NCBI GenBank assembly: GCA_010279815.1
Contig: QEOQ01000353.1
Coordinates: 331,751-395,750, forward strand
Direction: 5' to 3'
Length of the DNA stretch: 64,000 nt
From: Brachionus plicatilis
Lineage: Eukaryota; Rotifera; Eurotatoria; Ploima; Brachionidae
Of this stretch, positions 1 through 11,856 are shown one piece after another (position 1 is the stretch's first letter; each line of letters opens with the position of its first letter). Below the pieces are notes generated by a model. The model ran no database searches. It saw only the letters and a list, made by a program, of their open reading frames with translations, and was not told the origin of the DNA. Both the position numbers and the translations under genes were made by a program.

Positions 1-24
1 AAAAAAAAAAACTTTTTTTCTCCT

Positions 25-3000
25 CTACAAATCATAATTTTGATTGGGAATGTTGGCCACAAAATTATTTGTGTTCGAGTGAAAATTTCTTTGACTGGCC
101 CGGAGAGAATTGGCCGGATCGTCGCGGTAAAACCTGTGCTGAGAAAGAGCATTGGCATTCAGAGTGGAGGACGGCGGGGATACTTTGCCGCCCGAGCCAA
201 ATTTACTAGCAAAAATATTGGTCGAATTTTTGCTAGGCGAAAAATAGGAATTCTGCTGCAGCAGAGTGGTGGTGGTGAGGCCATTTTGGTACTGGGCGAG
301 CATTGGCGGTGGCCCGGCAGGTGGCGAAGCCGTCAAACCAGTGGACACGGTGTTGCCAAGGAGAGACGAGCTCTTGCTGTTGTGCGAGTTGGTCGAGTAA
401 GAAGCGGTCATTTGAAATGGCACTTGAGATGGCATTTGAGATGGCACACTGGGCTGGTGGTAGCTTCCCTGGTGATTGTTGAACAAGTAGTAGTTTTCCC
501 AATTTCTGAGTCTGTTTAGGATTTCGGCAAAAGAGGGCCTCTGGGTGGGAATCTCGTGCCAGCACTCGAGCATGAGCGCATAGGCCCTTTGGGGACACTC
601 ATCTGGCATTTGCAGCAGTTGTCTGTCGCGGATCATCTCAATGGCCTCGGGGTTGGTGCACCCGGAGTAGGGCTGACATGCATAGCTGAATATTTCCCAA
701 AGAGTGACGCCATAGGACCAGACGTCCGAGTACTGGGAGTACCTGGCGTAGAGGAGCGCTTCTGGGGCCATCCATCTGACCGGCATGGTCTTGGTCTGAA
801 ATTTGTAGTAGTCCTTGGTGTACGCTTCCTTGTACTGGGCGATCAGGTCGATGCTGATTTTGACGGTCAAATTGTCGCTCATTAGGATGTTGCGCGTGGC
901 CAAGTCCTTGTGGACAAAGTTCTGCGATGACAGGTACTCCATGCCGGAGGCGATCTGCTGCCCGATGTACAAAAAGTCGGCCACGTTTCTCTGCTGCTGC
1001 TGTATGTTCATAAAGTTGGTGCTGGCGCCGCCAATGCTGCTGCTCACCGCCGACAAATTTGACTGGCTGCCCATCGGGTTGAGCTGGCCCGGTCCCGTCT
1101 GGCTCCGCTGGAGTAGCCATTCGTGCAGATCGCCGTGGTTCAGGTGCTCGAAGAGCATGCACTGGGGAACCAGGCTGAAGTGGTCGGTAAGCATGGTGGC
1201 CGAGTCTGTGAGTTCGTCGCAGTTGTCGTCCCTTGTGTGGACGCCGATGAGGTTGGCAATGAAGCGGTTCCTTAGACTTGAGTACAGGCTTATTTCGTTG
1301 TAGAACTCTTGTTCCATGAAGTGGTCCTCGGCGTCCTTTGACTGGTGCTGGTGCACGTTTGGTGTCGATGTGGCCTGTTTGAGCATTTCGTCACGTTTGG
1401 ACCCGCTCTTTTTCATTTGCAGTGTTTTGATCACGCACCGGACCACGCTTGTTGGGCTAAATGATGCCATCAAGTCGCCGATGTAAACAGGGCCAAATTT
1501 TCCTTTTAATAAAAATATTAACTTTTTTTTTCTTAATTAATTACTTAATTAACGCGAGAAATTTTTTTTTTTTAATAATTAACAGCAATTGCTAATTTTT
1601 TTTATATTTAAAATTAAAAAAACTTTTTTTTAATAAACTATTATAAATCTTAATTATTAATTAGAAAAATTAGTTTTGTAAAATAATGTTTTTAAAGGAA
1701 TGATTCTCTTTTCTAGCATCGGTCTTTAAGACCTAAAATAATTCACTAATGATAAATATCAAATCTTTTTCCTATTTATAAAATTTTTTTTATATTTAAA
1801 ATTAAAAAATTTTTCTTTTAATAAAAATATTCACTTTTTTTGTTTTTATTTCTTAATTATTTATTTAATTGACAGAAGATAAAAACTTTTTTTAATATTT
1901 AACAGCAATTGGTAGTTATGGTCAAAAATTTTCCATTTAATAAAAATATTCACTTTTTTTTTTCTTAATTATTTATTTAATGGCAGGAAGATAAATTTCG
2001 TCAATTAATTAAGAGCAATGCCAATTAGTTTTTTTGAGACCAGTGAAATCGATACCCCAATTTTTTATTTAATTATTTAAATTATGCATAAAAAAAATTA
2101 ATTAACCCTAAATTAAAAAGAATTCCACCTTTTTTAAATACTTGACACTAATAAATAAAATTTGACAATTTTTATTAAATAATTACAACTAATTTCCCAA
2201 AAAGTATCTGAAAAAAAGAAGTTACTGGGATTGTCGGAATAAATGTGGAATAAAATAAAAAAACAGGGTCGAAATTAAAAAAATATGGTTTTTTTATGAT
2301 AAAAAATGTTCGAGTTCATTTGTTAAAATTTAAAATTTAGTTACAGAAAAGAGAATAAAATTGTTTTTTTTTATTGTCATTTAAATTAATTTGTATAAAA
2401 AAAAAACAATTTTATTCTCTTTTCTGTAACTAAATTTTAAATTTAAACAAATGAACTCGAACATTTTTTTATCATTTTTTCGATAGCAATATGGTTTAAA
2501 CGAAGGCAAAAGCCATTCGGACAAACCCAGGGATAACCCAAAATTATATTTTTAATAAAAAATAAAAATGAATTAATTTGTGGTCATCTAGTAAAAAATA
2601 GGCTTTTTTTTAATTTTTGTGTATCTTTTTTTTTTGGTTTTCTTAATAAAATGTGGGCAAAAATTTAATAAGTGGGGGTATTTAGTTAAAAATTTGTGGT
2701 GTACAATCTAAATTTCTCGTTTTTTTGTCAATTATATTAAATATTTGTAACTAATGAATTAATTTTAATTATTGTCGATTAAATAAATTGTCTTAGTTCT
2801 TGTCCATCGTGGTTTAAACATTAATGAGCATATCGAGAAAGTTTATTTACAGAATTTCCAAAAGAAGCCTGGGCAATAGCACTTGATCAAGTTGCTAGCG
2901 TTGGTCGACCGCGTAATATTTTTTTACTTTTAAAATTTTTAATATTACATTGACAAATATTTTTATATTAATTCAACTTATTTTATTTAATTTAATTTTT

Positions 3001-6000
3001 TATTATGAAGGACTCAAATAAAATTAAAAAACTTTAAATTATTAAAAAATTGAAATGTTTCATTATTATCTGTTTTAGACTTTATTTAAAGAAAATTTAT
3101 TTGAAAATTCGTAATTTTTTTGATTTTTTATTAAAAAAAATTTCCGATCACACACAAAGTAATTCTCAATCAAGAATTTTGAAAGAAAAAAGCTTAAAAA
3201 TTATTCATATCTCTAGACTGATATTCAAAAACTTTAAAGAAAAAAATCTCCTCCTAAATTACTAAATACCTATGTAAGATTTTGAAAAAGTTTTTAGACA
3301 TTATAAAGATCAATTGATCAGTCTGTTATTTTTTTTTAATTAAGACAAATTTTTAATTTTTCTATTTAACTTAAAAATTCAGTGAAAGCCTTTATTTTCA
3401 TGCTGGTTAAAATTTTTACCAAGATGCAGGTCGGCTGTAGTGGTTCTATTTAAAGAGAATAGTTTTCTAAACTTTATTTTGGCCAAGAAAATAAAAAATA
3501 TTTTTTGCTTTTATTTTTTCTCAAATATTTAAATCTAATTGTATATAATTTTATATTTAAATAATTTGATTTTTACTTTTTGTCATTTTTAAAAATAAAA
3601 TAAAATTTTGTATATTAAATATTGTTTATTAACCAAGAAGAGGCATTTAAAATTATAGACTCTCAAAATTCCTGGAATTATTATTATACTGATTACACTA
3701 GTGATGGCAAAAAAGTTTACTTTCGATGTAATAAAGTAAATGTAAGGCTAAAATTTAACCTCTCTTTCGTTCCAAAATAGACAAAAAACACTTTTGAAGG
3801 ATTAATATTTTTTGTACTGAAAATTTTTGGAATTTTTACTGAAATATTTCCTTCTTTTTCATAGCATTTAAATTATTTTACCATCAAATCCAAAATATCT
3901 CAAGCCCAGCTTTCTCTTCTTATTAGTCTAATAATTAATACCTTTGCCAAGTTCTTTAAAATTTTTTAAATTAATTTGATTGAGAATAAATCTGACCACT
4001 AAATCCAAAAGATCTCGAACTATTATAAATTAGTGTTCAATAAAAATAAATGATCTATTTAGTACTCAATATTAACCATGCTTATAAAACAAACATCCTT
4101 AGAAAAAACATTTTTTATTTAAAAAAATTCACCAGAGAAAATAAAATATTTAACAATTGGAAGATAAAAAAGAATAAAAATAAAATTGAATAATTGAAAA
4201 GTTTGCCAAGTTATTGTTCAAACGGAAAATAATTTGATTAAAAATCAAGCTGATCCCTTAATTTTAGGACTTTTAACCTCCTCTTATTATTGATTAATAT
4301 TTACTAAAAACAAACGACCAATTTACAACTGAATATAAACCATGATGCTTATAAACAAACTTCCTTAGATAAAACATTATTTATTTAAAAAAAAATTGAC
4401 CAGAAGAACCAAAAAAAAAATATTTAACAATTGGAAGATAAAAAAAAAAAAGCTTCGTAATAAAAACTAAAAAATAAAATTCAATAATTAATACCTTTGC
4501 CAAGCTCTTGCACCAGTCGAAATTGGTTCGCATGAAAGTGTTTCATTTGCATGTTGCACTCGTTCACTTGAGGCAAATGCTGAACGAGCGGCAAAGGCGG
4601 CATGGGCTGAGCAAACTGTCCACTGTGCTGATTGTCGTACGGCCTGTACGCATCACCACTCGAGCTCACCACCGACGACTTGGACGACTCGGTCAGCCGA
4701 CAACTCTTCTGAAAATTGTTCTTTTTTCCCAGACTCATGTTGCTCATGCGCAGCCTATTCGCCGCCATCCGCTTCTCATCCATCGACTCGTCCCCACTCT
4801 TATCTCCCTTCTTGCACAAACAAAACACCACAAACAAAAAAAAGAAAAAAAACGGAATGCAAATGCACGGCACCACAATGTACAACAAATTGGCCAGCTT
4901 GGTATCTCTGCCACTCACTGCCGACCCACCACACTTGTCAATGTGACAGTAGTCCTTGCGCACCCGTCCATTGGTCGTGAAGCACCACGGCTCAATGTCG
5001 TTGTCAGGGTTACGACAATAGTTGTGACCACTAAGTTGTCTGACATTCTTAAACTGGTGCATGTGCGGATACTGATCGTCCCACCGCTGACACCCATAGC
5101 CATTTCTGGTCACCGCTTGTCGCCCTCTATACTCCAGGCCATTGGCCACCATGCACTTGTCATCATTCACATCAGCCATGGCCACCACTTCCAGCTTTTC
5201 CAAAGTCATGGACACAATTGGCAAGCAGTGGGCTGGCGAGTCGCTGGACGGCGGCAATTGGCCGCAATCGAGCATCAAACTCGACTGCAGAGAGTCGCCC
5301 AGCTTGGAGCCGAACAGCGACTTCACATTCAAGTACTCATTTTTGCATATGTCCTGCTGCAGCTGTTTGCAGTCGAAGCGGCAAATTTGCTTCGGCTGGT
5401 TGGTGTGACGATCGCAGAGTGGAAAGGCGAAGAGGCAGAGAGAGGGCAGCGCAAAAGTTGAGCAGCGTTTGGACAGATTGTTTTTGAGGAGCAGGGGCAC
5501 AATGGATTTGAGGCGGTCCTCGATCAAGTCTTGTTGCTGCTGGGAGGTGGAGTAGACGGAGTAGTTTGAGGTGATGATGCCGGAGCAGATGGAGCCGCGG
5601 TAGGGCTCGCAGAAGCCCTTGTCGTCGAAGTTTTCGATCAGAGTGGGGTTGAGCGAGGGAAACTCGTCGCTGAGGCTGTAGTCGTCGTCCAGGCTGTCCA
5701 TGTCGGAGAGCAGGTAGTCGCTGAGCGACTCGTGCTTGGGCCCGGTCTGCTGGAACGCGCGGCTCACGTACAGGGTGGTCTCGGAGCTGGCGTTGAGCAG
5801 TTTGTCGGTAAGAGAGAGCTCGGCCATGCACATGTAGGAGCCCGAGTCGAAGGTCTCCAGGTTTTTCATGATCAGCATGGTGGACAGGTTGCGCCGGATG
5901 ATGGTGGTCTCGCCGCGCTTCGGCTGGATGATTTCTTGGTAGTTTTTGATCCAGTAGAGGCTGATGTCGCTGAGTTGGAGTGGGGTGAGCGGCCCGTCCA

Positions 6001-6178
6001 CTGAGAACTCGCAGTCCAAGCGGACTCGTTCGCCGATGCGCCGCGAGTAATTGCTGCTCAGTGGTCGCTTGATGTGCAGTGATGTTTTTGTGGTGGCGTT
6101 TAGGCAATGTGTCGCGATGATCACGTTAATGAGAAGCAAAAATTTGGGCATGAGTGATTGTATACATTGTAGACGCAT
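25..6178 (-). CDS. ROR: ROR-family receptor tyrosine kinase, 1053 aa, two coding exons
   Basis: Exon 1 is 6178-4495 and exon 2 is 1502-25; the intron (GTATTA...AAAAG) falls inside the P-loop and the joined codon gives GKGKFG. The order is diagnostic of ROR Wnt co-receptors: signal peptide (1-26), one Ig domain (about 35-140, DSGSYMC), a cysteine-rich Frizzled domain (about 188-320), a kringle (about 340-415, CMVANGLEYRG to YCHIDKC), one membrane span (about 430-453, IVVPCICIPFFFFF), then a tyrosine kinase. Kinase residues seen are the beta-3 lysine (CVIK), the alpha-C glutamate (FYNEISLY) and HKDLATRN. The activation-loop start reads VKISIDLIAQ where ROR proteins have VKISDLG, so the DFG/DLG glycine is absent and two residues are inserted. 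The C-terminal tail is Ser/Pro/Gln-rich with many Asn. The family binds Wnt5-type ligands at the plasma membrane. The start is the first ATG before the hydrophobic leader; a splice-acceptor-like CTTTAG lies 8 nt upstream. The 3' UTR runs off the window. Confidence 0.95.
1503..4494 (-). other. Large intron of the ROR gene
   Basis: This 2992-nt intron separates the extracellular/membrane exon from the kinase exon. It is extremely A/T-rich and holds no recognisable gene. It contains repeated tracts near 1500-2000 (several degenerate copies of a TTTAATAAAAATATTCAC-like unit) and a long inverted repeat at 2296-2475. It is far longer than the 48-60 nt introns common elsewhere in the window. Confidence 0.85.
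2296..2475. repeat. Long near-perfect inverted repeat in the ROR intron
   Basis: The arm 2296-2371 (starting ATGATAAAAAATGTTCGAG) is repeated as its reverse complement at about 2397-2475, with only a few single-base differences over roughly 75 bp and a spacer of about 25 bp (ATTGTCATTTAAATT...). Transcribed as intron RNA it would fold into a long hairpin. It is probably a foldback/MITE-type element. I could not define a target-site duplication. Confidence 0.8.
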
Positions 6179-6339
6179 AGTTTAATCTAAAGTTTTGAAA
6201 AAAAATTTTTTTTTTAATAAAATTTTAATTTTGTTTGAATTGGAAAGTATTTTTTTTTTTAATAAAATTTTAATTCTGTTTGAATTGAAAAAAAAATTTT
6301 TTTTTAATTTTTTTTAAATTTTCTCTAAAATAAATAAAG

Positions 6340-6468
6340 ATCGGGTTAATGAGCAGTTAATGAAAAATTTGGACATGACTGTTTGAACACATTGTAGACG
6401 CAGAGTTAAATCTAAAGTTTTGAAAAAAAATTTTTTTTAATAAAATTTTAATTTTGTTTGAATGAAAA
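6340..6468 (-). pseudogene. Decayed duplicate of the ROR 5' exon start
   Basis: The stretch repeats the sequence around the ROR start codon (6110-6243). Both read CTTTAGAT(T)AAACT / CTTTAGATTTAACT followed by YTGCGTCTACAATGT and a matching stretch through CATTAAC. In this copy the initiator ATG has become CTG and the frame is lost soon after the leader. It is a partial tandem duplication of the signal-peptide region plus its upstream acceptor-like site, now non-coding. Confidence 0.6.
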
Positions 6469-9400
6469 AAAAAATTTTTTATTTATTTTTCTTTCATTCA
6501 ATTTGCTCCAAAATCTAATGAGAAAAAAAAAATTTATTAAAATTAAAATCTGATAAAAGAATAACTCAAAATATTCATTGAAGATCTAAAAATTATTTAT
6601 TGTTTTCAAATTTGCTCCTAATCATTAAAAAATGGTTAATAATTACTTTTAATTTCTGAATCGTTTTAAATACAAAAATGTTTTGATTTAAATTAATAAT
6701 TCATTCTAAATTTAAAAAAAAAAATTATTTTTTTTTGCTTTCAAATTTGCTCCTAATCAATAAAAAATGATTAATTATTTAGAGAATAATTTTTGAATTT
6801 TTCTTTAAAGAGATTTGGATTTTAAATAAATGAAAAAAATTGTGTTTTTAATCTATTTATTATTCTTACTGTAGAGTGAATTTTTTGTACTGTTTTGCTC
6901 TTTATATTAATAGTGATTAAATAAAAAAATATTAATAATTTAGAAAAAGATGTTTTTTTAATTTTCAATTAAATTAAAAATTAAAATTTTAAACAAAATT
7001 AATAATTACTATTAGACTCGGACCATTTTTTGTAATAATTAATAATTTTTGAAATAATAATTTTCCTTACTTAAATATAAACTCAATTAAATAAAAAAAT
7101 AAAGAATGAAGCTAAAAGATGCATAGACTAAGACTGAGGTTAGAAAAAAGCTAAAAGCTAATTTTATTATATTTCGATTTATCATTTTTTTAAATTTTTC
7201 AAAAAATATTTTAAAAAGTAATTGATCATAAACTCAATAACAATAATTCCTATCAATTAAAACAAAAAAATAAATTTTTACATCTTTCAGAAATAAGAGT
7301 ATTAGCCCAATATGCTCGAAAATATCGTAGAAAAATTAATCTTTTTTATATTTTTAATTTAATTTTTGACCTGAGTGATGCTGTTTGAAAATAAATAAAA
7401 AAATATTTTTGTTCAGGTCTATAAATTTTGTTATTTGAATTGTAATTTATTCTTATAAATATATAAATTCAATTCTTACACAAATAAGAGACTGGATTTA
7501 TTACTTTATGTAATATTAATAGGAAATTTTGACAAATGTTTTTATCTTTAATTAAAAAATTAACTTTAAAAAAAAATCTTATATTTCTAGCTCTTTTAAG
7601 AACACTCGTGAACCGTTTTTGTCAAAATACCATACAATATCATTAAACAATAAAATTAAGATAAATATTTTTCTAATTTAGTTTTGGTCTTCAAATTAAT
7701 AAATTAATTTATTTTTTTCTGATTACAAAAATCTATTCGAATTAGAAAAAGTTGAAAAAACAAAGAGAGTAATTATTACATTAACTAGAAAAATAAATAA
7801 AATTCATTAATTCTTCATCATTTTAATTTTTCAGAAATTAAATGTAAAAGCTTGAACTAGTAAAAATACCATAATCACGTGACTAAACAAAATTTGACAA
7901 ATGAAGTAAAGTCAATAGTGTACTTAATTTTTCTAAATTTATAATTATAAATTTAGAAAAATATTTCTTAATTCTTAATTTTATAATTATTTCCACTTAA
8001 ATGCCCTTGAAAAAGTCTTTGAATAATATTATTTTTTCTGTTGAAGGGTGATTAAATATTGCGATGGATGTTAATGCGGTAAACATGTGGTTTAAATAAT
8101 GTAACATGTTTAAGAAGCCAGCTGTTGTTTATTTTTGTTCTTATTACCTGGAATGTGATCTAAATTAACACTTTTTGTAACATTTGTCTTTTAAGGTAAG
8201 ATATTATCTTACTTAACAGTCCACTCTTAAAAAAACAAAATCCATTTTCGCTAATTTGATTCACAGTATGGAACCTTTGAAAAAAAAATTTATTTATTCT
8301 TTTTTTTCAAAACCAAAATACCCGTTTACAAATATATTTTCTAACATAAAAAAAAGATTATCATCTAAATAATGAAATAAACTTTTGAATTGTTACACAG
8401 TCTCCATTTTGAAAAACATTCGAATATATTTTTAATTTATTAAAAGCGGAAATCTCGAGAGAGAAATACATTTATTGATATCTGGAAAAAAATTTACCTT
8501 TAGTGTTTTTGCTCAGTATTTTTTCGAAATACCACAAAACAAGACAAAATTTTATGATTTTTTAAATCGGTATTTATCAGAATCCTGCAGAAAAAAATAT
8601 GTTTGACCATTATCAATTATGGCGTCTCTACTAAATAAAATTACTAAATTTAATTTCTGGTAATTGAACAAATAAAGATTTTTTTATTTTCTTGTTTTTC
8701 TATTATTTTTCTGAAAACTGCAAAAAAATTTTAAAAATTTTAAAAACGTTTTTTTTCATAATCTTGAATAAGAAAATTGTTTTTGCCTACTTTTTTCTTT
8801 TTCGGTATTTTTCGGAATACTGCAATAAAAAAATTAAAAAATTTTAAATCCGTTTTTTTTTTCATAATTTTGAATAAAAAGTTGTTTTAACTATTTTTTT
8901 ATTTCGGTATTTTTCGGAATACCGCTAAACAAATAAGTAAAAAGGGCAAACCAGTTAATAGCACTTCACATTAATTAAATCTAAAAAAAAATAAATTTAA
9001 GTAATGAGCAAATCTTAATCTAAAATCTAATCAAATAATTACAATTAACATAAAATACACGCTTGACTAAGACAAACGATCTAAAAGCCCTAAACTCGAT
9101 CTAAATTAATTGATTCAAAAGGCCATAGGAATGACAGTTTCACCACTTGGCATATCTAGAGTCAGTTGGAATTAAATGAAGCATGCTTAGGTATTCGAAT
9201 ATGTAAATCTAGAACAACAACAACAACAAATATACAGAGTATCCATTTATCAATCAAATATTTGAATAGTATTCTCAAACAACCCGTGGCTATTTGTTTT
9301 AAATTAATGTATCAATAAACAATAAATGATTTATGCCCATCTATCTAATGCATCTGCATGCTAAATGCCAACGCTTAACATTTCTTCAAAACTCGAACAA

Positions 9401-10851
9401 CTTTCCTCAAATTTCCAAACAAATGAAAAGACCCTTTTTTAAATAAAAATAAATTTTTACAATAAAAAAAAAACCAAGTGTCAGATCGTGATTTTTGATT
9501 TAAGTTTATCTGATTTCACAACTGTACAATTATCAAGATTGAGTTGACACTGTGTTTAAATGTGCCCTCGTACTGCCCATGGGAGAAAAATATTTTTATT
9601 CATTAACAAATATTTGTCGTGGATTAGTTGATGTTTGTGCGTTTGCTGAAATGCTGTAACAATTGTGCAATAAATAGACAAATATTTGAGTGTTTATCTC
9701 CTAAATCCGGCTTTGTGTTAGTATCAGCAAACACACCGGTCATATTTTTGTTCGATTTATAGATAGTCAAATTCATGTGTTACATTTTGTTGATTAAAAT
9801 CCAATTGCTTATCTTATCTATTTTATCTATTAATTAAAGGCTAGCAGAGCTTGAATTACTTTAAAATTAGGGGTTTGCATTTAATGTGAAAAAAATCATT
9901 GATGCGATCACATGTTATTTCTGAATCAGATGACTCATCATTTAAATGATAGACTTTATTGATCTTTTACAATGTGTGTGTGTATGAACAAAGCTGGCCG
10001 CTAAATTTCCTGATCCAAATGCATTCAAAATAGACTAATTGTTTATTATTACATTTAATCTAATGGATATAACACGGATAGTTATAAACACCGACTTTAA
10101 TATCGCATAACATTTAAACAAAGTGTTTGTTTTGTATTTTAATTGTACATGAATAAACAAAGTGGGTTTAAGTAACAGAAAATTGTTAATTAAATCAAAT
10201 ATTGAATGAAAAAAATATTTTGCGGTAGGAAGTAAATGGAAAAATAAAGGTAAAAAAATTAAAAAAATTGTTTTTTGATTGAATTGAATTTTAGACATTT
10301 TAAGACATATTTTGTGTCTATACAACATTTTATTAAATTATACACAATTTCTCTTTGACTTAAAACAATATTATTTTTCGATTAACTTTTTAATCGGTGA
10401 AAATTATTTAATACAATTTTTAATTTAGTTTTTTTTTAACCTTCTAGCCAGTTTTTTATTTTAATTTAATTTAAATGAAGAAGTTCAATAGTCGTAACAG
10501 TGCATTTAATAATTTGCCTCATTTGTTGTTAAAGACAAAAAATAGTGATCTGTATTTGGCTGTCAGTATAGAACACAATAAATTTATTAAAAATTACCAC
10601 AAATTTATATAAAATATATATTTTTATCTTTTTATATTTTTTCGAATATATTATTAATAAAATCATTAAAATTAATGAAAACATAACACATCTAACAAAC
10701 TTTTCTTTTTAAATTATCCAAGAAACTAAGAAAACAAAAAAAAAACAACAACATTGTATTATGCTTTATATTTTATTTTCACATAACTTAACTTACAGAA
10801 CTGTATGAATCATGTGACTCAAATCTAGTTTTTTTTTTTATAACTTAACAA
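6469..10851. other. Gene-poor region upstream of ROR
   Basis: No credible coding exon is seen. The segments at about 8040-8200 and 9000-9990 are visibly less A/T-monotonous than their surroundings. They carry E-box-like CAGCTG, (CAA)n at 9212-9226 and several TGTTTA/AATAAACA-type words, so they could hold regulatory DNA or untranslated exons for the downstream minus-strand ROR gene. That is inference only. An imperfect tandem repeat occupies about 8700-8930. Confidence 0.4.
8700..8930. repeat. Imperfect tandem repeat, unit about 115 bp
   Basis: Two adjacent copies share the words TTTCATAATYTTGAATAA and TTTTTCGGTATTTTTCGGAA followed by TACTGCAATAA / TACCGCTAAAC. A third, weaker copy lies near 8520-8600 (TTTTTCGAAATACCACAAAAC). 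No coding potential is seen. Confidence 0.6.
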
Positions 10852-11349
10852 GGGGAACGGACATAATCTCGAAAAGTTAATTAGTCGTTAATCTCGAATA
10901 AAAAAATCTCGAAAAAAAAGTCTTATCAATTAATTTTTAATGCTTCACACATCCCATCAATGAATAAATCAATCCAATCTTTTTTGATAATTAGTCACTA
11001 GTTGTTTGATACATCTATCCTTTTTTTTTTTGAATTCTTGATTGACTAGATATAGTTTCACCACTTAGAACTTGAATTAGATCAGCCTCAATGTTACTTT
11101 GCTCCAATCTAAAAAGTTCAACAACCTTGTTGATTGTCAAACTATTCCTAGCATCTGGTTTTATGCGAGAGTGCCAGGACTCAACGTTGTTGTTGGTTCT
11201 TATTATTTTCGAGATTTAACTTCTCGAGATTTCTGACTTTCGAGATTTTTTTTTCGATGTTTTTTAATTTTTATGACATTCGCAATTTTCACTTTTCGAG
11301 ATTTTCACCTTTCGAGATTTTTTTTTTTCGATATTATGTCACACGTCCC
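10852..11349. mobile_element. Mutator-like (MULE) transposon remnant with inverted termini
   Basis: The left end reads GGGGAACGGACATAATCTCG and the right end, reverse-complemented, GGGACGTGTGACATAATATCG, so the termini are inverted repeats. The element is flanked by a 7-bp direct repeat TTAACAA (10845-10851 and 11350-11356). Both ends carry repeated ATCTCGAAAA words as subterminal repeats. Inside, the minus strand encodes a fragment that looks like a MULE transposase C-terminus. Family assignment is from this fragment. The 7-bp duplication is shorter than the 9-11 bp usual for Mutator, so the exact ends are uncertain. Confidence 0.65.
10975..11200 (-). pseudogene. MULE transposase C-terminal fragment
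   Basis: Translation from 11200 downward reads RTNNNVESWHSRIKPD, then a helix-rich stretch (VVELFRLEQSNIEADL) and QVLSGE. The RTNN-x-x-E-x-WH pattern followed by a leucine/glutamate-rich helix is typical of the region after the catalytic core of Mutator-like transposases in animals. The N-terminal catalytic part is missing and a poly-A tract shifts the frame, so it is a non-functional remnant. Confidence 0.6.
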
Positions 11350-11372
11350 TTAACAAATCTATCTCTTCTCAT

Positions 11373-11435
11373 TGGGCTGAAAGGAAGGACTAAGCTCCAT
11401 TCCAAACTGCCTGGGTTTCCTCCCAAACTATATTT
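11373..11435. repeat. Dispersed repeat copy A
   Basis: The segment TGGGCTGAAAGGAAGGACTA through CCATTCCAAACTGCCTGG and CCTCCCAAACTATATTTTTAA recurs at 13749-13811 with about 80% identity. It is GC-richer than its surroundings. It may be a short interspersed element or the end of a retroelement; I cannot place it in a family. Confidence 0.55.
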
Positions 11436-11595
11436 TTAATAAATATAAATAACACATCTAATAAATTTAGACCTTAAATCTAATTAATTACAACTAAAAT
11501 CATAAAAGCTCAATATATTTTTTTAATTAACGACAAATTAAGGACTGATCCAGTTAGTAAATGAATTAAAATTCTTCGATGACTTGAAGGTCACA

Positions 11596-11815
11596 TGCTT
11601 TTTTGCACGTGACCCTCATAATAACGATAAATTGAAGTAAATGATCAAATGTAATTTCAAATAAAAATTTTTGGTTTTTGATTCAATTAAAATTTTTTTT
11701 TTCAAATTTTTAATAATAAATGACTAAACATTATTAAACATGATTTATTTAATCTAAAATTAGCTTTAAAATTATAAGAATTTTTATCAAAAGTAAATTA
11801 AAGATTCTTTAAAGA
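11596..11815. mobile_element. Truncated copy of the GGCAAATTGAAG element with array flank
   Basis: From about 11625 (GATAAATTGAAG...GATCAAATGTAATTTC) this is nearly identical to 15750-15930. Its left flank (CACGTGACCCTCATAATAAC) matches the 41-bp tandem unit that borders the element at 15749. Flank and element were therefore copied together. The copy stops near 11815. Confidence 0.7.
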
Positions 11816-11856
11816 CGAATAAAATAAAAAGAAAAAAAGAAATAAATAAATAAAAA

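Noticed and set aside
4508..6107. Several long open frames on both strands over the ROR extracellular exon
   Set aside because: They are shadows in GC-rich coding sequence. Only the minus-strand 6178-4495 frame gives Ig, Frizzled and kringle domains.
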